Shown: positions 1 through 4,978, counted from the stretch's first letter. The stretch: 5,100 bases of DNA from Candidatus Borrarchaeota archaeon (GCA_016840645.1 JAEORY010000331.1:1-5100); one strand, 5' to 3'. Numbers and translations: made by a program. The notes: generated by a model from the sequence alone, not told the origin.

Positions 1-288
1 TGGTTTCCTTCCACTAAGACCTGTTCACAATGCGGTCATATCCGAGAAATAGGACTCGATGAACGAATATATGTGTGTGCTGTGTGTGGAAATGTAATGG
101 ATAGAGACTTTAATGCAAGTGTTAATATAGAAATTGAAGGTGTAAAACAAGTAGGTATGGTGCGTACCGATGTTAAGCCTGCGGAGATTGAATCCTCTAC
201 TTTGGCATCGTTGGAATACTTAAACACTATTCCCTATGTGAAAGCAAGTTCGGTCTATGAAACAGGAAGCCTCACAGCTTTAGCGTGA
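1..288 (+). CDS. tnpB: TnpB, RNA-guided nuclease of an IS200/IS605-type element (5' part outside window)
   Basis: The reading frame is open from base 1 and ends at TGA (286-288), giving the last 95 residues of a TnpB. Visible are the four-cysteine zinc finger (CSQCGH at residues 8-13 and CAVCGN at 26-31) and the RuvC-III motif DRDFNAS (34-40), followed by a tail of about 55 residues ending ETGSLTALA. A hand alignment with the second tnpB at 1627-2898 gives about 60% identity with one gap, so the two belong to one subfamily but are not a recent duplication. TnpB proteins are omega-RNA-guided DNA nucleases that help IS200/IS605 elements persist. RuvC-I and RuvC-II lie beyond the left edge, so intactness cannot be judged. 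Its base composition is close to the A+T-rich host, unlike the second copy, which suggests longer residence. It converges on the acidic-protein gene at 313-942, with 24 bp between the stops. Confidence 0.93.
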   Translation, partial: WFPSTKTCSQCGHIREIGLDERIYVCAVCGNVMDRDFNASVNIEIEGVKQVGMVRTDVKPAEIESSTLASLEYLNTIPYVKASSVYETGSLTALA

Positions 289-298
289 GGTAGTTCAC
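259..298 (+). mobile_element. Right end of first tnpB element, 3' end of its omega RNA
   Basis: This 40-bp block matches the minus-strand block at 1617-1656 in 38 of 40 positions, then similarity stops abruptly, so 298 is the likely right boundary (…GTTCAC). It holds an inverted repeat, CCTCAC (270-275) and GTGAGG (285-290), whose loop and right arm cover the end of tnpB and its stop codon. In IS200/IS605 elements the right-end hairpin is the transposase binding site and also the 3' part of the omega RNA, with the guide starting just past the boundary. The guide would therefore begin at 299 and run toward the stop codon of the neighbouring gene. The boundary rests on comparing two copies only. 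Confidence 0.72.
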
Positions 299-312
299 AT
301 CTAGTGTATTTG

Positions 313-942
313 TTATACTTCTGAAGAAAAACGGAACGTTTCATATTTTGTATCTTCTATTTCACTCTTAATTGTTTGAATACATAGCACAATTTCCTCA
401 AGTTTCTTGTTGTCTGGTTTTGGATTGCTGAGCAGTTGTTTTTTCGTGTGAAGAAGCGTATCTAGTCGCTTCTCTAATACGCTTAATTTAACATCAGAGT
501 AGTACTTCTTTGATGAATCAAAAAAGCGATCAACAAGCTCGGTTTCAGTTTCTGGAGTATCTTCCGTTTCAATAATACCTACGTCAACAATGTCTTGTTC
601 TTCAGGTATTGAAATATGTACTTCTTCCTTAACTTCCTCCGCTACGTTTACTTCTACTTCCTCTTCTTTTACTTCTTTCTCTTTCACTTCTTCTTCCTGT
701 TGCTCACCCATCTCAGTGGTCTCAATCGCTACCGTCTCACCATCTTTCTCTTCTTCCAGATATTCTGCATTAGCGTCAGAGATGGTTGTTTCAACTTCTT
801 TTTCTTCCACAATATCTTCTATTTCATTCTCTTGTTCCATTTCAGGAGGTGTTTCTGTAGAATTGGTGTCTATAACTTCTTCCTTTTGTATTTCTGAATA
901 TTTATCTTCGTTATTTCTTTTAAATCGGTTAAAAATCCCCAT
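313..942 (-). CDS. Acidic, probably disordered protein with C-terminal helical region, unknown function
   Basis: This 209-residue protein starts at ATG (942) with a good SD (AAGGAGAT, 8 nt upstream) and ends at TAA. Three parts are visible. Residues 1-10 (MGIFNRFKRN) are basic and aromatic. Residues 19-137 are extremely rich in Glu, Val and Thr, with runs of EE, KE and EV, and are likely disordered. Residues 138-200 have the charged, leucine-spaced pattern of helices, possibly a coiled coil (LSVLEKRLDTLLHTKKQLL, then LEEIVLCIQTIKSEI). There is no signal peptide, membrane segment or known catalytic motif, and no family was recognised. The low-complexity centre could mimic other proteins in a similarity search. 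The short MGxFxRFKR start recalls N-termini of several membrane-associated or cytoskeletal proteins, but this is not diagnostic. The tnpB right end lies 14 bp past its stop codon. Confidence 0.8.
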   Translation of the reverse strand: MGIFNRFKRNNEDKYSEIQKEEVIDTNSTETPPEMEQENEIEDIVEEKEVETTISDANAEYLEEEKDGETVAIETTEMGEQQEEEVKEKEVKEEEVEVNVAEEVKEEVHISIPEEQDIVDVGIIETEDTPETETELVDRFFDSSKKYYSDVKLSVLEKRLDTLLHTKKQLLSNPKPDNKKLEEIVLCIQTIKSEIEDTKYETFRFSSEV

Positions 943-950
943 AATTAACT

Positions 951-958
951 ATCTCCTT
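951..958 (-). promoter_or_regulatory. Shine-Dalgarno site of the acidic-protein gene
   Basis: On the minus strand AAGGAGAT lies 8 nt before the ATG at 942. It fixes this start and is the main support that the low-complexity reading frame is a real gene. Confidence 0.7.
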
Positions 959-1004
959 CATAAAACGCTTCAAAGCACATATAGTACACAAATTTGGATG
1001 AAGT

Positions 1005-1013
1005 CATATAATA
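1005..1013 (-). promoter_or_regulatory. Possible TATA box for the acidic-protein gene
   Basis: Minus-strand TATTATATG would place the transcription start near 980, giving a leader of about 40 nt that includes the SD. A second A/T-rich match at about 978-985 (ACTATATG) would start the transcript inside the SD, so it fits less well. A/T-rich sequence makes chance matches common. Confidence 0.25.
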
Positions 1014-1298
1014 GGCAAATAAAATATCCTTGTGTGTTTATACCATACACAGTCTAAAAAAGATTGCGGAAAGGTTCGCAGTTTTTCTGTTAATAATTGT
1101 AGTATTCGCAAATATCTAGTCATAATATATACCTTACTTGTAATCTTTTCAAATGATATGTAGAAAAAGCGTATCCATTTTTGATACTATCACAATATCT
1201 TATGGCAAAATTGGGATATGTTGTAGTATTTTTCAATCTATTAAAGATTTATTTTGGCATGTCGAAAATCAGTATCCGTCACTCACAATCATTAATCT
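1014..1298 (-). other. A/T-rich intergenic stretch without a recognisable gene
   Basis: Together with the leader before it, about 350 bp separate the acidic-protein gene from the 90-residue gene. Stops are scattered through both strands; the longest opening I traced on the minus strand is about 60 codons, has no convincing start, and shows no motif. A 10-bp direct repeat TTGTAGTATT occurs at about 1098 and 1221, too short to interpret. No tRNA, CRISPR array or convincing hairpin terminator was seen. Confidence 0.5.
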
Positions 1299-1571
1299 CT
1301 AATCAAGTATTATCATTTTTCCATATTCATCAATTTTGAACATTATACCGCTAGCGATTAACTCTTTGACTTTCTCATCAAAACTGTTATCTAGCTCTTT
1401 ATTAAAAAAATTGTACCCTATTACTTTTTCAAATGGTTTTTCTAATTCTGCTAAAATAGATGGTTTTTTCAGGAAAGACTTAATCGCCGCATTAATCTCA
1501 TCAAAGTTTTCTGTAGAAGCATTTGAGTTTTTTTCAAGTTTACTGAACGGGGTTACAATATATGATTTCAT
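1299..1571 (-). CDS. Small hypothetical protein (90 residues)
   Basis: The frame runs from ATG (1571) to TAG (1299-1301). An in-frame stop at 1578-1580 rules out a start further upstream. The protein starts MKSYIVTPFSKLEK and has alternating charged and hydrophobic residues consistent with a small helical fold. Its last 30 residues (KVKELIASGIMFKI, then DEYGKMIILD) have the helix, glycine, two-strand look of a winged-helix wing, but no family was recognised. No SD is visible before the ATG. The right end of the second tnpB element lies only 45 bp upstream on the same strand, so the insertion may have separated the gene from its original promoter, or it may now be read from the tnpB transcript. 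It could be intact or a decaying remnant. Confidence 0.6.
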   Translation of the reverse strand: MKSYIVTPFSKLEKNSNASTENFDEINAAIKSFLKKPSILAELEKPFEKVIGYNFFNKELDNSFDEKVKELIASGIMFKIDEYGKMIILD

Positions 1572-1616
1572 GGTTATCTAACATTAACACGAAATTCGAA
1601 GTTCTTATGATTTTTG

Positions 1617-1656
1617 GTGAACTACCTCACACTAAAACTGTGAGGCTTCCTGTTTC
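1617..1656 (-). mobile_element. Right end of second tnpB element, 3' end of its omega RNA
   Basis: On the minus strand this block reads GAAACAGGAAGCCTCACAG and continues through a hairpin to GTTCAC at 1617. The hairpin has a perfect 7-bp stem (1625-1631 with 1639-1645) and a 7-nt loop, and it includes the tnpB stop codon at 1627-1629. The block differs at only two positions from the end of the first copy (259-298); those two changes lie in the loop-side bases, and one turns a mismatch into a pair. Similarity between the copies ends at 1617, so the guide part of the omega RNA should start at 1616 and run downward toward the 90-residue gene. Confidence 0.75.
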
Positions 1657-2898
1657 CCCGACCATACTTGCCTCAACGTAGGCTATCTGATTTAGATATT
1701 CCAACGTTAAGGTAGAGGTATTAGTCTCCGCAGGCGTGACGTCGGTAGGTCCCCTACCTAGCATTCTATGTCCTTCGTGTTCTAACACACGGCTGCTGTT
1801 ATAATCACGGTCTATGACCAGACCGCAGGTGTGACACACATAGGTACGTTCTTCTAAACTCATGGGGCGCTGATGACCGCAACGCGAACAACTCTTGGTG
1901 GAGGGGAAAAAACGGTCTATTTCCACCGGTGTTTGCACCTTTATTTCAAGCATGCTAATTATCCCACCCAGGCTGGTTGACAACATTCTTCGACCCCACA
2001 GGCGTTGCCAGGTGCGTAGATTCTCGTTTTGATAACATACCATTTGGAAAGTGGTGTGCAAGAAATGAACCAGTTTATTGCGGATATCTCGTTTAATATT
2101 GGTGGTTTTGGCGTAGGCTTTGAGCAACTTATACAGTGTTTTCCACCAATTCCTACTGCGGTACTGTTTACGACTTAATTGCTTACACAACTGCTTTATA
2201 CGGCGTGTAACTGGCACCGTGTAGCGTATACGCACCCCATTCGAAAGTGTTAACTGGTTTTTCACCCCAAAATCAATGCCAATTGATTGTGCGGGCACTA
2301 TCATCGCCGGTCTGTGGTCTCGCGTCGTATAGGTCGTTATCGCCAGGTAATAGTCACCATGCTGGTGAAGGAGTGTAGCATTGGCACATTCACACTCAGG
2401 CGGCAGTTGTTCCAGGCCGTTGAAACGCAGTTTTTGAGGTATCCCTTGAATCCGCACATATTTGCCGTTGAGGACCCTGTAGGTATTGCCGTATTGCTTG
2501 AGCGGCATGGAATTCACATACGACTTGAACTTCAACCGTCCTACTTTGTGCCCCTTCGCTTTTGCACGCGCTAAGCTACTAATATTCTGCTGAGTACGTG
2601 TGATAATGCTCTGTCGCATGTGTGACGATAACTGCTTCAATGGGCGTCGTTCAAAGCGGTCTTTCAGCTTCACTGGCACTTCCTGTATTTTATCATCGAT
2701 AGAGAACACGTTAGGATGCCCTACACAGTAATTATACAGCCATTTAGCTTCCAAAAAGAGGTGCTTTAAGCGAGTTAACGAGTCGTGGTTAGCATGAGAG
2801 CGGTCTAGCTTCACGGTGTACACCCGACATTTCATGTGTTTACGGCGCTCCTTAGTGTCCTTCAAGGTAGCTTTGATCCGTTGGTTTTTGGTTGGCAT
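1627..2898 (-). CDS. tnpB: TnpB, RNA-guided DNA nuclease of an IS200/IS605-type element, apparently intact
   Basis: This 423-residue protein is within the usual TnpB length. In order: a basic N-terminal segment (KNQRIKATLKDTKERRK, 4-20), common in one TnpB branch and supporting this start over Met22; a wedge-like helical region; RuvC-I IGIDFG with Asp209; RuvC-II QNENL with Glu292; a zinc finger with Cys337, Cys340, Cys355 and Cys358; RuvC-III DRDYNSS with Asp363/Asp365; and a tail of about 55 residues ending ETGSLTVLV. All recognisable catalytic and metal-binding positions are present, so the nuclease could be active. TnpB cuts DNA matching the guide of its omega RNA next to a short target-adjacent motif, favouring retention of the element. 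No tnpA lies beside it, so it would need a transposase in trans. Its G+C content is visibly higher than that of flanking genes, suggesting recent transfer. Confidence 0.96.
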   Translation of the reverse strand: MPTKNQRIKATLKDTKERRKHMKCRVYTVKLDRSHANHDSLTRLKHLFLEAKWLYNYCVGHPNVFSIDDKIQEVPVKLKDRFERRPLKQLSSHMRQSIITRTQQNISSLARAKAKGHKVGRLKFKSYVNSMPLKQYGNTYRVLNGKYVRIQGIPQKLRFNGLEQLPPECECANATLLHQHGDYYLAITTYTTRDHRPAMIVPAQSIGIDFGVKNQLTLSNGVRIRYTVPVTRRIKQLCKQLSRKQYRSRNWWKTLYKLLKAYAKTTNIKRDIRNKLVHFLHTTFQMVCYQNENLRTWQRLWGRRMLSTSLGGIISMLEIKVQTPVEIDRFFPSTKSCSRCGHQRPMSLEERTYVCHTCGLVIDRDYNSSRVLEHEGHRMLGRGPTDVTPAETNTSTLTLEYLNQIAYVEASMVGETGSLTVLV

Positions 2899-2918
2899 GG
2901 CATGAGTGCTCCGCGCAC

Positions 2919-2926
2919 TATATAAT
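2919..2926 (-). promoter_or_regulatory. TATA box positioned for leaderless tnpB transcription
   Basis: Minus-strand ATTATATA is centred about 24 nt before the tnpB ATG at 2898. That is the usual archaeal distance from TATA box to transcription start, so the mRNA could begin at or next to the start codon. No good SD stands in front of this ATG (GGAG lies 10 nt upstream), which agrees with a leaderless transcript. Confidence 0.4.
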
Positions 2927-2941
2927 AGCAGGTTACCTAAT

Positions 2942-2969
2942 GTACACCACCAGTTCTCACGGTTTGTAC
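2942..2969 (-). repeat. Imperfect hairpin, candidate left end of the second tnpB element
   Basis: GTACA (2942-2946) pairs with TGTAC (2965-2969), and inside it ACC (2949-2951) pairs with GGT (2961-2963), leaving small internal loops and a 9-nt apical loop. IS200/IS605 left ends carry imperfect hairpins of this kind upstream of their genes. The stem sequence differs from that of the right end, so the assignment is tentative, and the exact left boundary was not found. Confidence 0.25.
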
Positions 2970-2979
2970 TCCATCCTGG

Positions 2980-2987
2980 TTTATAAA
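2980..2987 (-). promoter_or_regulatory. Perfect TATA-like octamer upstream of tnpB
   Basis: TTTATAAA is palindromic and lies about 80 nt before the tnpB start. As a minus-strand TATA box it would start transcription near 2957, giving a leader of roughly 60 nt that contains the candidate left-end hairpin. It competes with the box at 2919-2926 as the tnpB promoter. Confidence 0.35.
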
Positions 2988-3028
2988 CTCAGCAAAAAAC
3001 AGCAAAAAGTTAAAAAATATGCTATCTT

Positions 3029-3073
3029 GACACCATTCATCCCCAAGCTCAAGCAATGGGGCTTTCTTGTGTC
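3029..3073. repeat. Symmetric nested inverted repeat, possibly an end of another IS605-type element
   Basis: The layout is GACAC-7 nt-CCCCA-11 nt-TGGGG-7 nt-GTGTC: two perfect 5-bp stems separated by equal internal loops. Read on the minus strand, the centre is AAGCCCC, then a loop, then GGGGATGAATGG, which resembles right-end/omega-RNA hairpins of many IS200/IS605 elements. A minus-strand frame before it ends in a stop inside the loop. Its stems do not match the right ends at 259-298 and 1617-1656. It may be the remnant right end of a third element, the left end of the second one, or a regulatory palindrome. Confidence 0.4.
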
Positions 3074-3393
3074 GTATCATGTAAAACCACGATTTAAGCT
3101 TTTCAAAACTATTCTAAGAAACCTTTTTGACTTACAAACAAATCTATATTCACAATTTTCTAAAAATCCCGTTAATTTGTCACAACATATATAGAACTTG
3201 TACTATCTTGATTCTTGGAATACTCCGACGATTTACCATAAAGTATTTATGCTTGAAATCTTTATACTAGTAAATTAGATTATGCAGAACCTTATAGAAG
3301 AATATGTAACCTGCATTATCAAGAAGCCTTCAGAATTGTAATAATTTCAAAAAAATCAATAATGAACGCTTAGGGAAAAAATCCTTAATAAAA
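3074..3393 (+). other. A/T-rich noncoding leader region of the pilin gene
   Basis: No gene was recognised on either strand over about 320 bp, where stops are dense in all frames. TATA-like sequences occur at about 3184-3194 (ACATATATAG) and 3261-3268 (TTTATACT). The latter would give a leader of about 115 nt for the pilin gene. No clear riboswitch fold or operator was seen. Confidence 0.45.
3261..3268 (+). promoter_or_regulatory. Possible TATA box for the pilin gene
   Basis: TTTATACT fits the archaeal TATA consensus and would place the transcript start near 3290. Other A/T-rich matches nearby make it only a candidate. Confidence 0.25.
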
Positions 3394-3395
3394 AA

Positions 3396-3402
3396 GGAGG
3401 AG
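3396..3402 (+). promoter_or_regulatory. Strong Shine-Dalgarno site of the pilin gene
   Basis: GGAGGAG stands 5 nt before the GTG at 3408. Its strength and spacing decide for the GTG start over the later in-frame ATG at residue 12, and they suggest efficient translation. Confidence 0.85.
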
Positions 3403-3407
3403 CTATT

Positions 3408-3923
3408 GTGAAAAAGACTCTTCGAAAGTTAACTAGACTAATGCGTAATAGAAGGGCAGTATCTCCAGTCATTGCAGTAATTCTATTGATTGCTATTACT
3501 GTAGCTGCAGCCGTCACTGTATTTGCATACACACAGGGAATAATCGGAGGATTAAATCGTCCCAATTTAGTGCTTGCGAATGCTGAAATCATCGATAGTT
3601 TACATATCAAACTTGTATGGTCAAATACTGGAGGATCAAGTCTATATGTTATTCAAATGGATCTTGAGGATGATGGTGCCGCTGTAGACACTGAACAAAT
3701 CTATGATGCCTTTACTGGAGAATTAATTGATGCTAATGGTGGAGCTGGTTTCGATACAGATCTTCTTGTCAGACCTGGAGAAAGTCGTTCAATTATAATG
3801 ACACGAGAATCATTTTCACCTACTGATATTTGGGAACCTGGTGATATTGTTTCAATACAAGCATGGTTTACTGGAAATTTTGATACTTCTAGCCCTGATT
3901 ACGAAGCAGATTTCCAACTTTAG
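3408..3923 (+). CDS. Archaeal type IV pilin-like protein
   Basis: This 171-residue protein with a GTG start has the class III signal layout of archaeal type IV pilins. A short, very basic leader (residues 1-16, with Arg13, Arg15, Arg16) precedes AVSPVIAVILLIAITVAAAV (17-36) and a hydrophobic helix to about residue 41. Prepilin peptidase would cut near Ala17/Val18, and the helix would pack into the filament core or anchor the protein in the membrane. Residues 51-171 form an acidic, beta-rich exterior domain (LVWSNTGGSSL near 69-79, LLVRPGESRSIIM near 119-131). This matches the usual size and order of the family with the Pilin_N/DUF1628 N-terminus. No pilus ATPase, platform protein or peptidase is in the window, so assembly would depend on genes elsewhere. 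It stands alone on its strand and could build an adhesion pilus or be a minor, pseudopilin-like subunit. Confidence 0.9.
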   Translation: MKKTLRKLTRLMRNRRAVSPVIAVILLIAITVAAAVTVFAYTQGIIGGLNRPNLVLANAEIIDSLHIKLVWSNTGGSSLYVIQMDLEDDGAAVDTEQIYDAFTGELIDANGGAGFDTDLLVRPGESRSIIMTRESFSPTDIWEPGDIVSIQAWFTGNFDTSSPDYEADFQL

Positions 3924-3934
3924 ATCCATTTATC

Positions 3935-3945
3935 TTTTTTAAAAA
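3935..3945. terminator. Back-to-back T/A run between convergent genes, likely two-way terminator
   Basis: Six T (3935-3940) directly followed by five A (3941-3945) give a U-run on transcripts from either strand. It lies 11 nt past the pilin stop and covers the stop of the convergent membrane-protein gene. Archaeal termination often relies on such U-runs without a stem. Confidence 0.5.
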
Positions 3946-4403
3946 TTTCCAATAGATTCATTGTCTCCGCTAACTGCTATTTTTTTTATTAAAAGAAAAA
4001 TCAGAAATATTATTGGCATAATCACTTCAAATGAAGCCATAAAAAGAAAAAAATTACCTGGTATAACATAGAGTCTAAATGCTAATATATTGTAAGTATG
4101 CGAGCCTACAAGTATATCACCGAAAAATTGACTTCCTAGTCCAACTAAACAAAGAAAGATACCTTTCTTATATTTCTCAGTTATTAAATACAGAGTTGAA
4201 AGAATTACTAGTGCTAAAAAAAGAGGACCAGACTGATAAGAATGATAATTTGTCCCATATATTAGATCTATTGCAAAATCTACGTCAGGAGCTAACGATA
4301 GAAATATTGCACTAAGTTTATTCTTATTAGATATCTCGAACTTGTTCCTGTTAAAAATATTTAGCAGTAAAAGAGTAAAAAAACAGTGAGCTGTCGGATA
4401 AAT
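3939..4403 (-). CDS. Multi-spanning membrane protein, weakly YdjM/DUF457-like, no standard start codon
   Basis: The minus strand is open from a TAG at 4416-4418 down to TAA (3939-3941), 158 codons without ATG, GTG or TTG in its first hundred. I place the start at ATT (4403) because GAGGG lies 8 nt before it and the protein then begins xYPTAHCFFTLLLL, as family members begin; this gives 154 residues. Hydrophobic segments lie at about 7-17, 30-39, 60-74, 81-99 and 117-138. Motif-like points are His6, PDVD (39-42), His54 with QSGPL (57-61), and GLGSQFFGDIL (88-98). These resemble the H, PDxD, HxxxTHS and GxxSHxxxD motifs of membrane-bound YdjM/DUF457 putative metal-dependent hydrolases. Where the family has His, Gln92 and probably Gln57 are found, so metal binding may be lost. 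It could be a gene with a rare start, a pseudogene that lost its start, or one with a sequencing error. The membrane call is firm; the family call is weak. Confidence 0.65.
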   Translation of the reverse strand: MYPTAHCFFTLLLLNIFNRNKFEISNKNKLSAIFLSLAPDVDFAIDLIYGTNYHSYQSGPLFLALVILSTLYLITEKYKKGIFLCLVGLGSQFFGDILVGSHTYNILAFRLYVIPGNFFLFMASFEVIMPIIFLIFLLIKKIAVSGDNESIGNF

Positions 4404-4411
4404 CTCTAATT

Positions 4412-4416
4412 CCCTC
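4412..4416 (-). promoter_or_regulatory. Possible Shine-Dalgarno site pointing to an ATT start
   Basis: Minus-strand GAGGG is followed by 8 nt and then ATT TAT CCG. The spacing is ideal for initiation at the ATT, and no standard start codon lies in the right place. It overlaps the upstream in-frame TAG region, so it marks the very beginning of the open frame. Confidence 0.4.
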
Positions 4417-4675
4417 TAAGAATCGTTTATTCTATTTATTTCTGAATTACAATCACTTAAACAAGATCGATTTTGGTTTTTTTCTCCAAGTACATCTTTT
4501 TTCTTTTTAATAGTTTTTGTCTTTACATATTACCTTTGATTACCTATACATATATCTCTGCCGCGATTTCAAACCTAATAAGAAAATATGTTGAAAAAGA
4601 GGAGAACGGCATATTAAATAATGTCTGTGGTATCATAGAGAAAAAAAGGAATCAATAGAAGAAAAGGCAAAGTAT
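4417..4675. other. A/T-rich intergenic region, no gene recognised
   Basis: About 260 bp of strongly T-rich (4470-4520) then A-rich (4640-4670) sequence. A plus-strand frame from TTG at 4473 to 4658 would encode 61 residues with one hydrophobic stretch and a charged tail, but it has no SD and its hydrophobicity follows from the T-rich bases. No promoter for the adjoining minus-strand membrane gene could be placed with confidence. Confidence 0.45.
4641..4647 (-). terminator. U-run terminator after the PqqD-family gene
   Basis: Seven T on the minus strand lie 28 nt past the stop of the PqqD-family gene, with no strong stem before them, as is common for archaeal intrinsic termination. Confidence 0.4.
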
Positions 4676-4978
4676 TCAAGTATTCTTGTCAAGGAATCCT
4701 TTCTTGCACATCTCTTCCATAAATTCTAGAATGTCTCCCCGGATATCGGCTTCATCCTTATTGAATTCTTTTGCTAGAATTGAAACTATGTCGTCTTCGG
4801 TGTTCTTTCCATTACATAATTCCCATATGCATGCTGCTGTTTCACTGAGCTCGAAAAGCTTTCCACTTCTTGCATCAAATAAGACGATTTTTTCATTGTT
4901 CTTCTTCCATACTACGTCTTCACTAGCCTTAGGGAACATGTTTCCACCCCATCTTTTGCCTTTTCTAAATTTAAACAT
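4676..4978 (-). CDS. PqqD-family peptide-binding protein (RiPP recognition element)
   Basis: This 100-residue protein matches the PqqD fold. VVWKKNNEKIVLFDARSGK (22-40) gives the first strands, LFELSETAACIWELCNG (41-57) is the signature with its tyrosine/phenylalanine-x-LN/S-x-T/G-A-x-IW core, and DDIVSILAKEF (62-72) to the helix ending CKKGFL (91-96) completes the winged helix. Typical members have about 90 residues, so it is full length. PqqD proteins bind precursor peptides and deliver them to radical SAM or other modifying enzymes; here no such partner or precursor is visible, so the substrate is unknown. The ATG at 4978 overlaps the end of the upstream gene by 8 bp, implying an operon with coupled translation. 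Met14 (4939), preceded by a G-rich stretch, is an alternative start closer to family N-termini. Many archaeal solo PqqD-like proteins have no known role. Confidence 0.85.
   Translation of the reverse strand: MFKFRKGKRWGGNMFPKASEDVVWKKNNEKIVLFDARSGKLFELSETAACIWELCNGKNTEDDIVSILAKEFNKDEADIRGDILEFMEEMCKKGFLDKNT

Noticed and set aside
590..1057. Plus-strand Ser/Phe-rich open frames opposite the acidic-protein gene (also 616-897)
   Set aside because: Their Ser, Thr and Phe runs are the antisense image of Glu/Lys codons; no SD, while the minus-strand gene has one.
1098..1230. Direct repeat TTGTAGTATT
   Set aside because: Only 10 bp, two copies in A/T-rich sequence; no CRISPR-like spacing or further copies.
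1336..1581. Plus-strand frame opposite the 90-residue gene
   Set aside because: Shadow of the minus-strand frame, without SD or recognisable features.
2287..2574. Plus-strand frame inside tnpB
   Set aside because: Antisense to a clear TnpB with intact motifs.
2937..3080. Minus-strand frame of 47 residues starting MIRHKKAPLLE
   Set aside because: No SD or homology recognised; it runs through the palindrome and TATA box, so it is better explained as noncoding end sequence.
2892..3194. Plus-strand frame of 100 residues upstream of tnpB
   Set aside because: It crosses the tnpB promoter, the candidate left end and the nested palindrome; composition is not protein-like and there is no SD.
3356..3610. 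Minus-strand frame opposite the pilin N-terminus
   Set aside because: Shadow of the pilin gene, which has a strong SD and a signature N-terminus.
4079..4315. Plus-strand frame of 78 residues
   Set aside because: Lies opposite the membrane-protein frame at 3939-4403, which is longer and has coherent helices and motifs; no SD.
4473..4658. Plus-strand TTG-start frame of 61 residues with one hydrophobic stretch
   Set aside because: No SD, T-rich bases explain the hydrophobicity, and it crosses the likely terminator of the PqqD-family gene.
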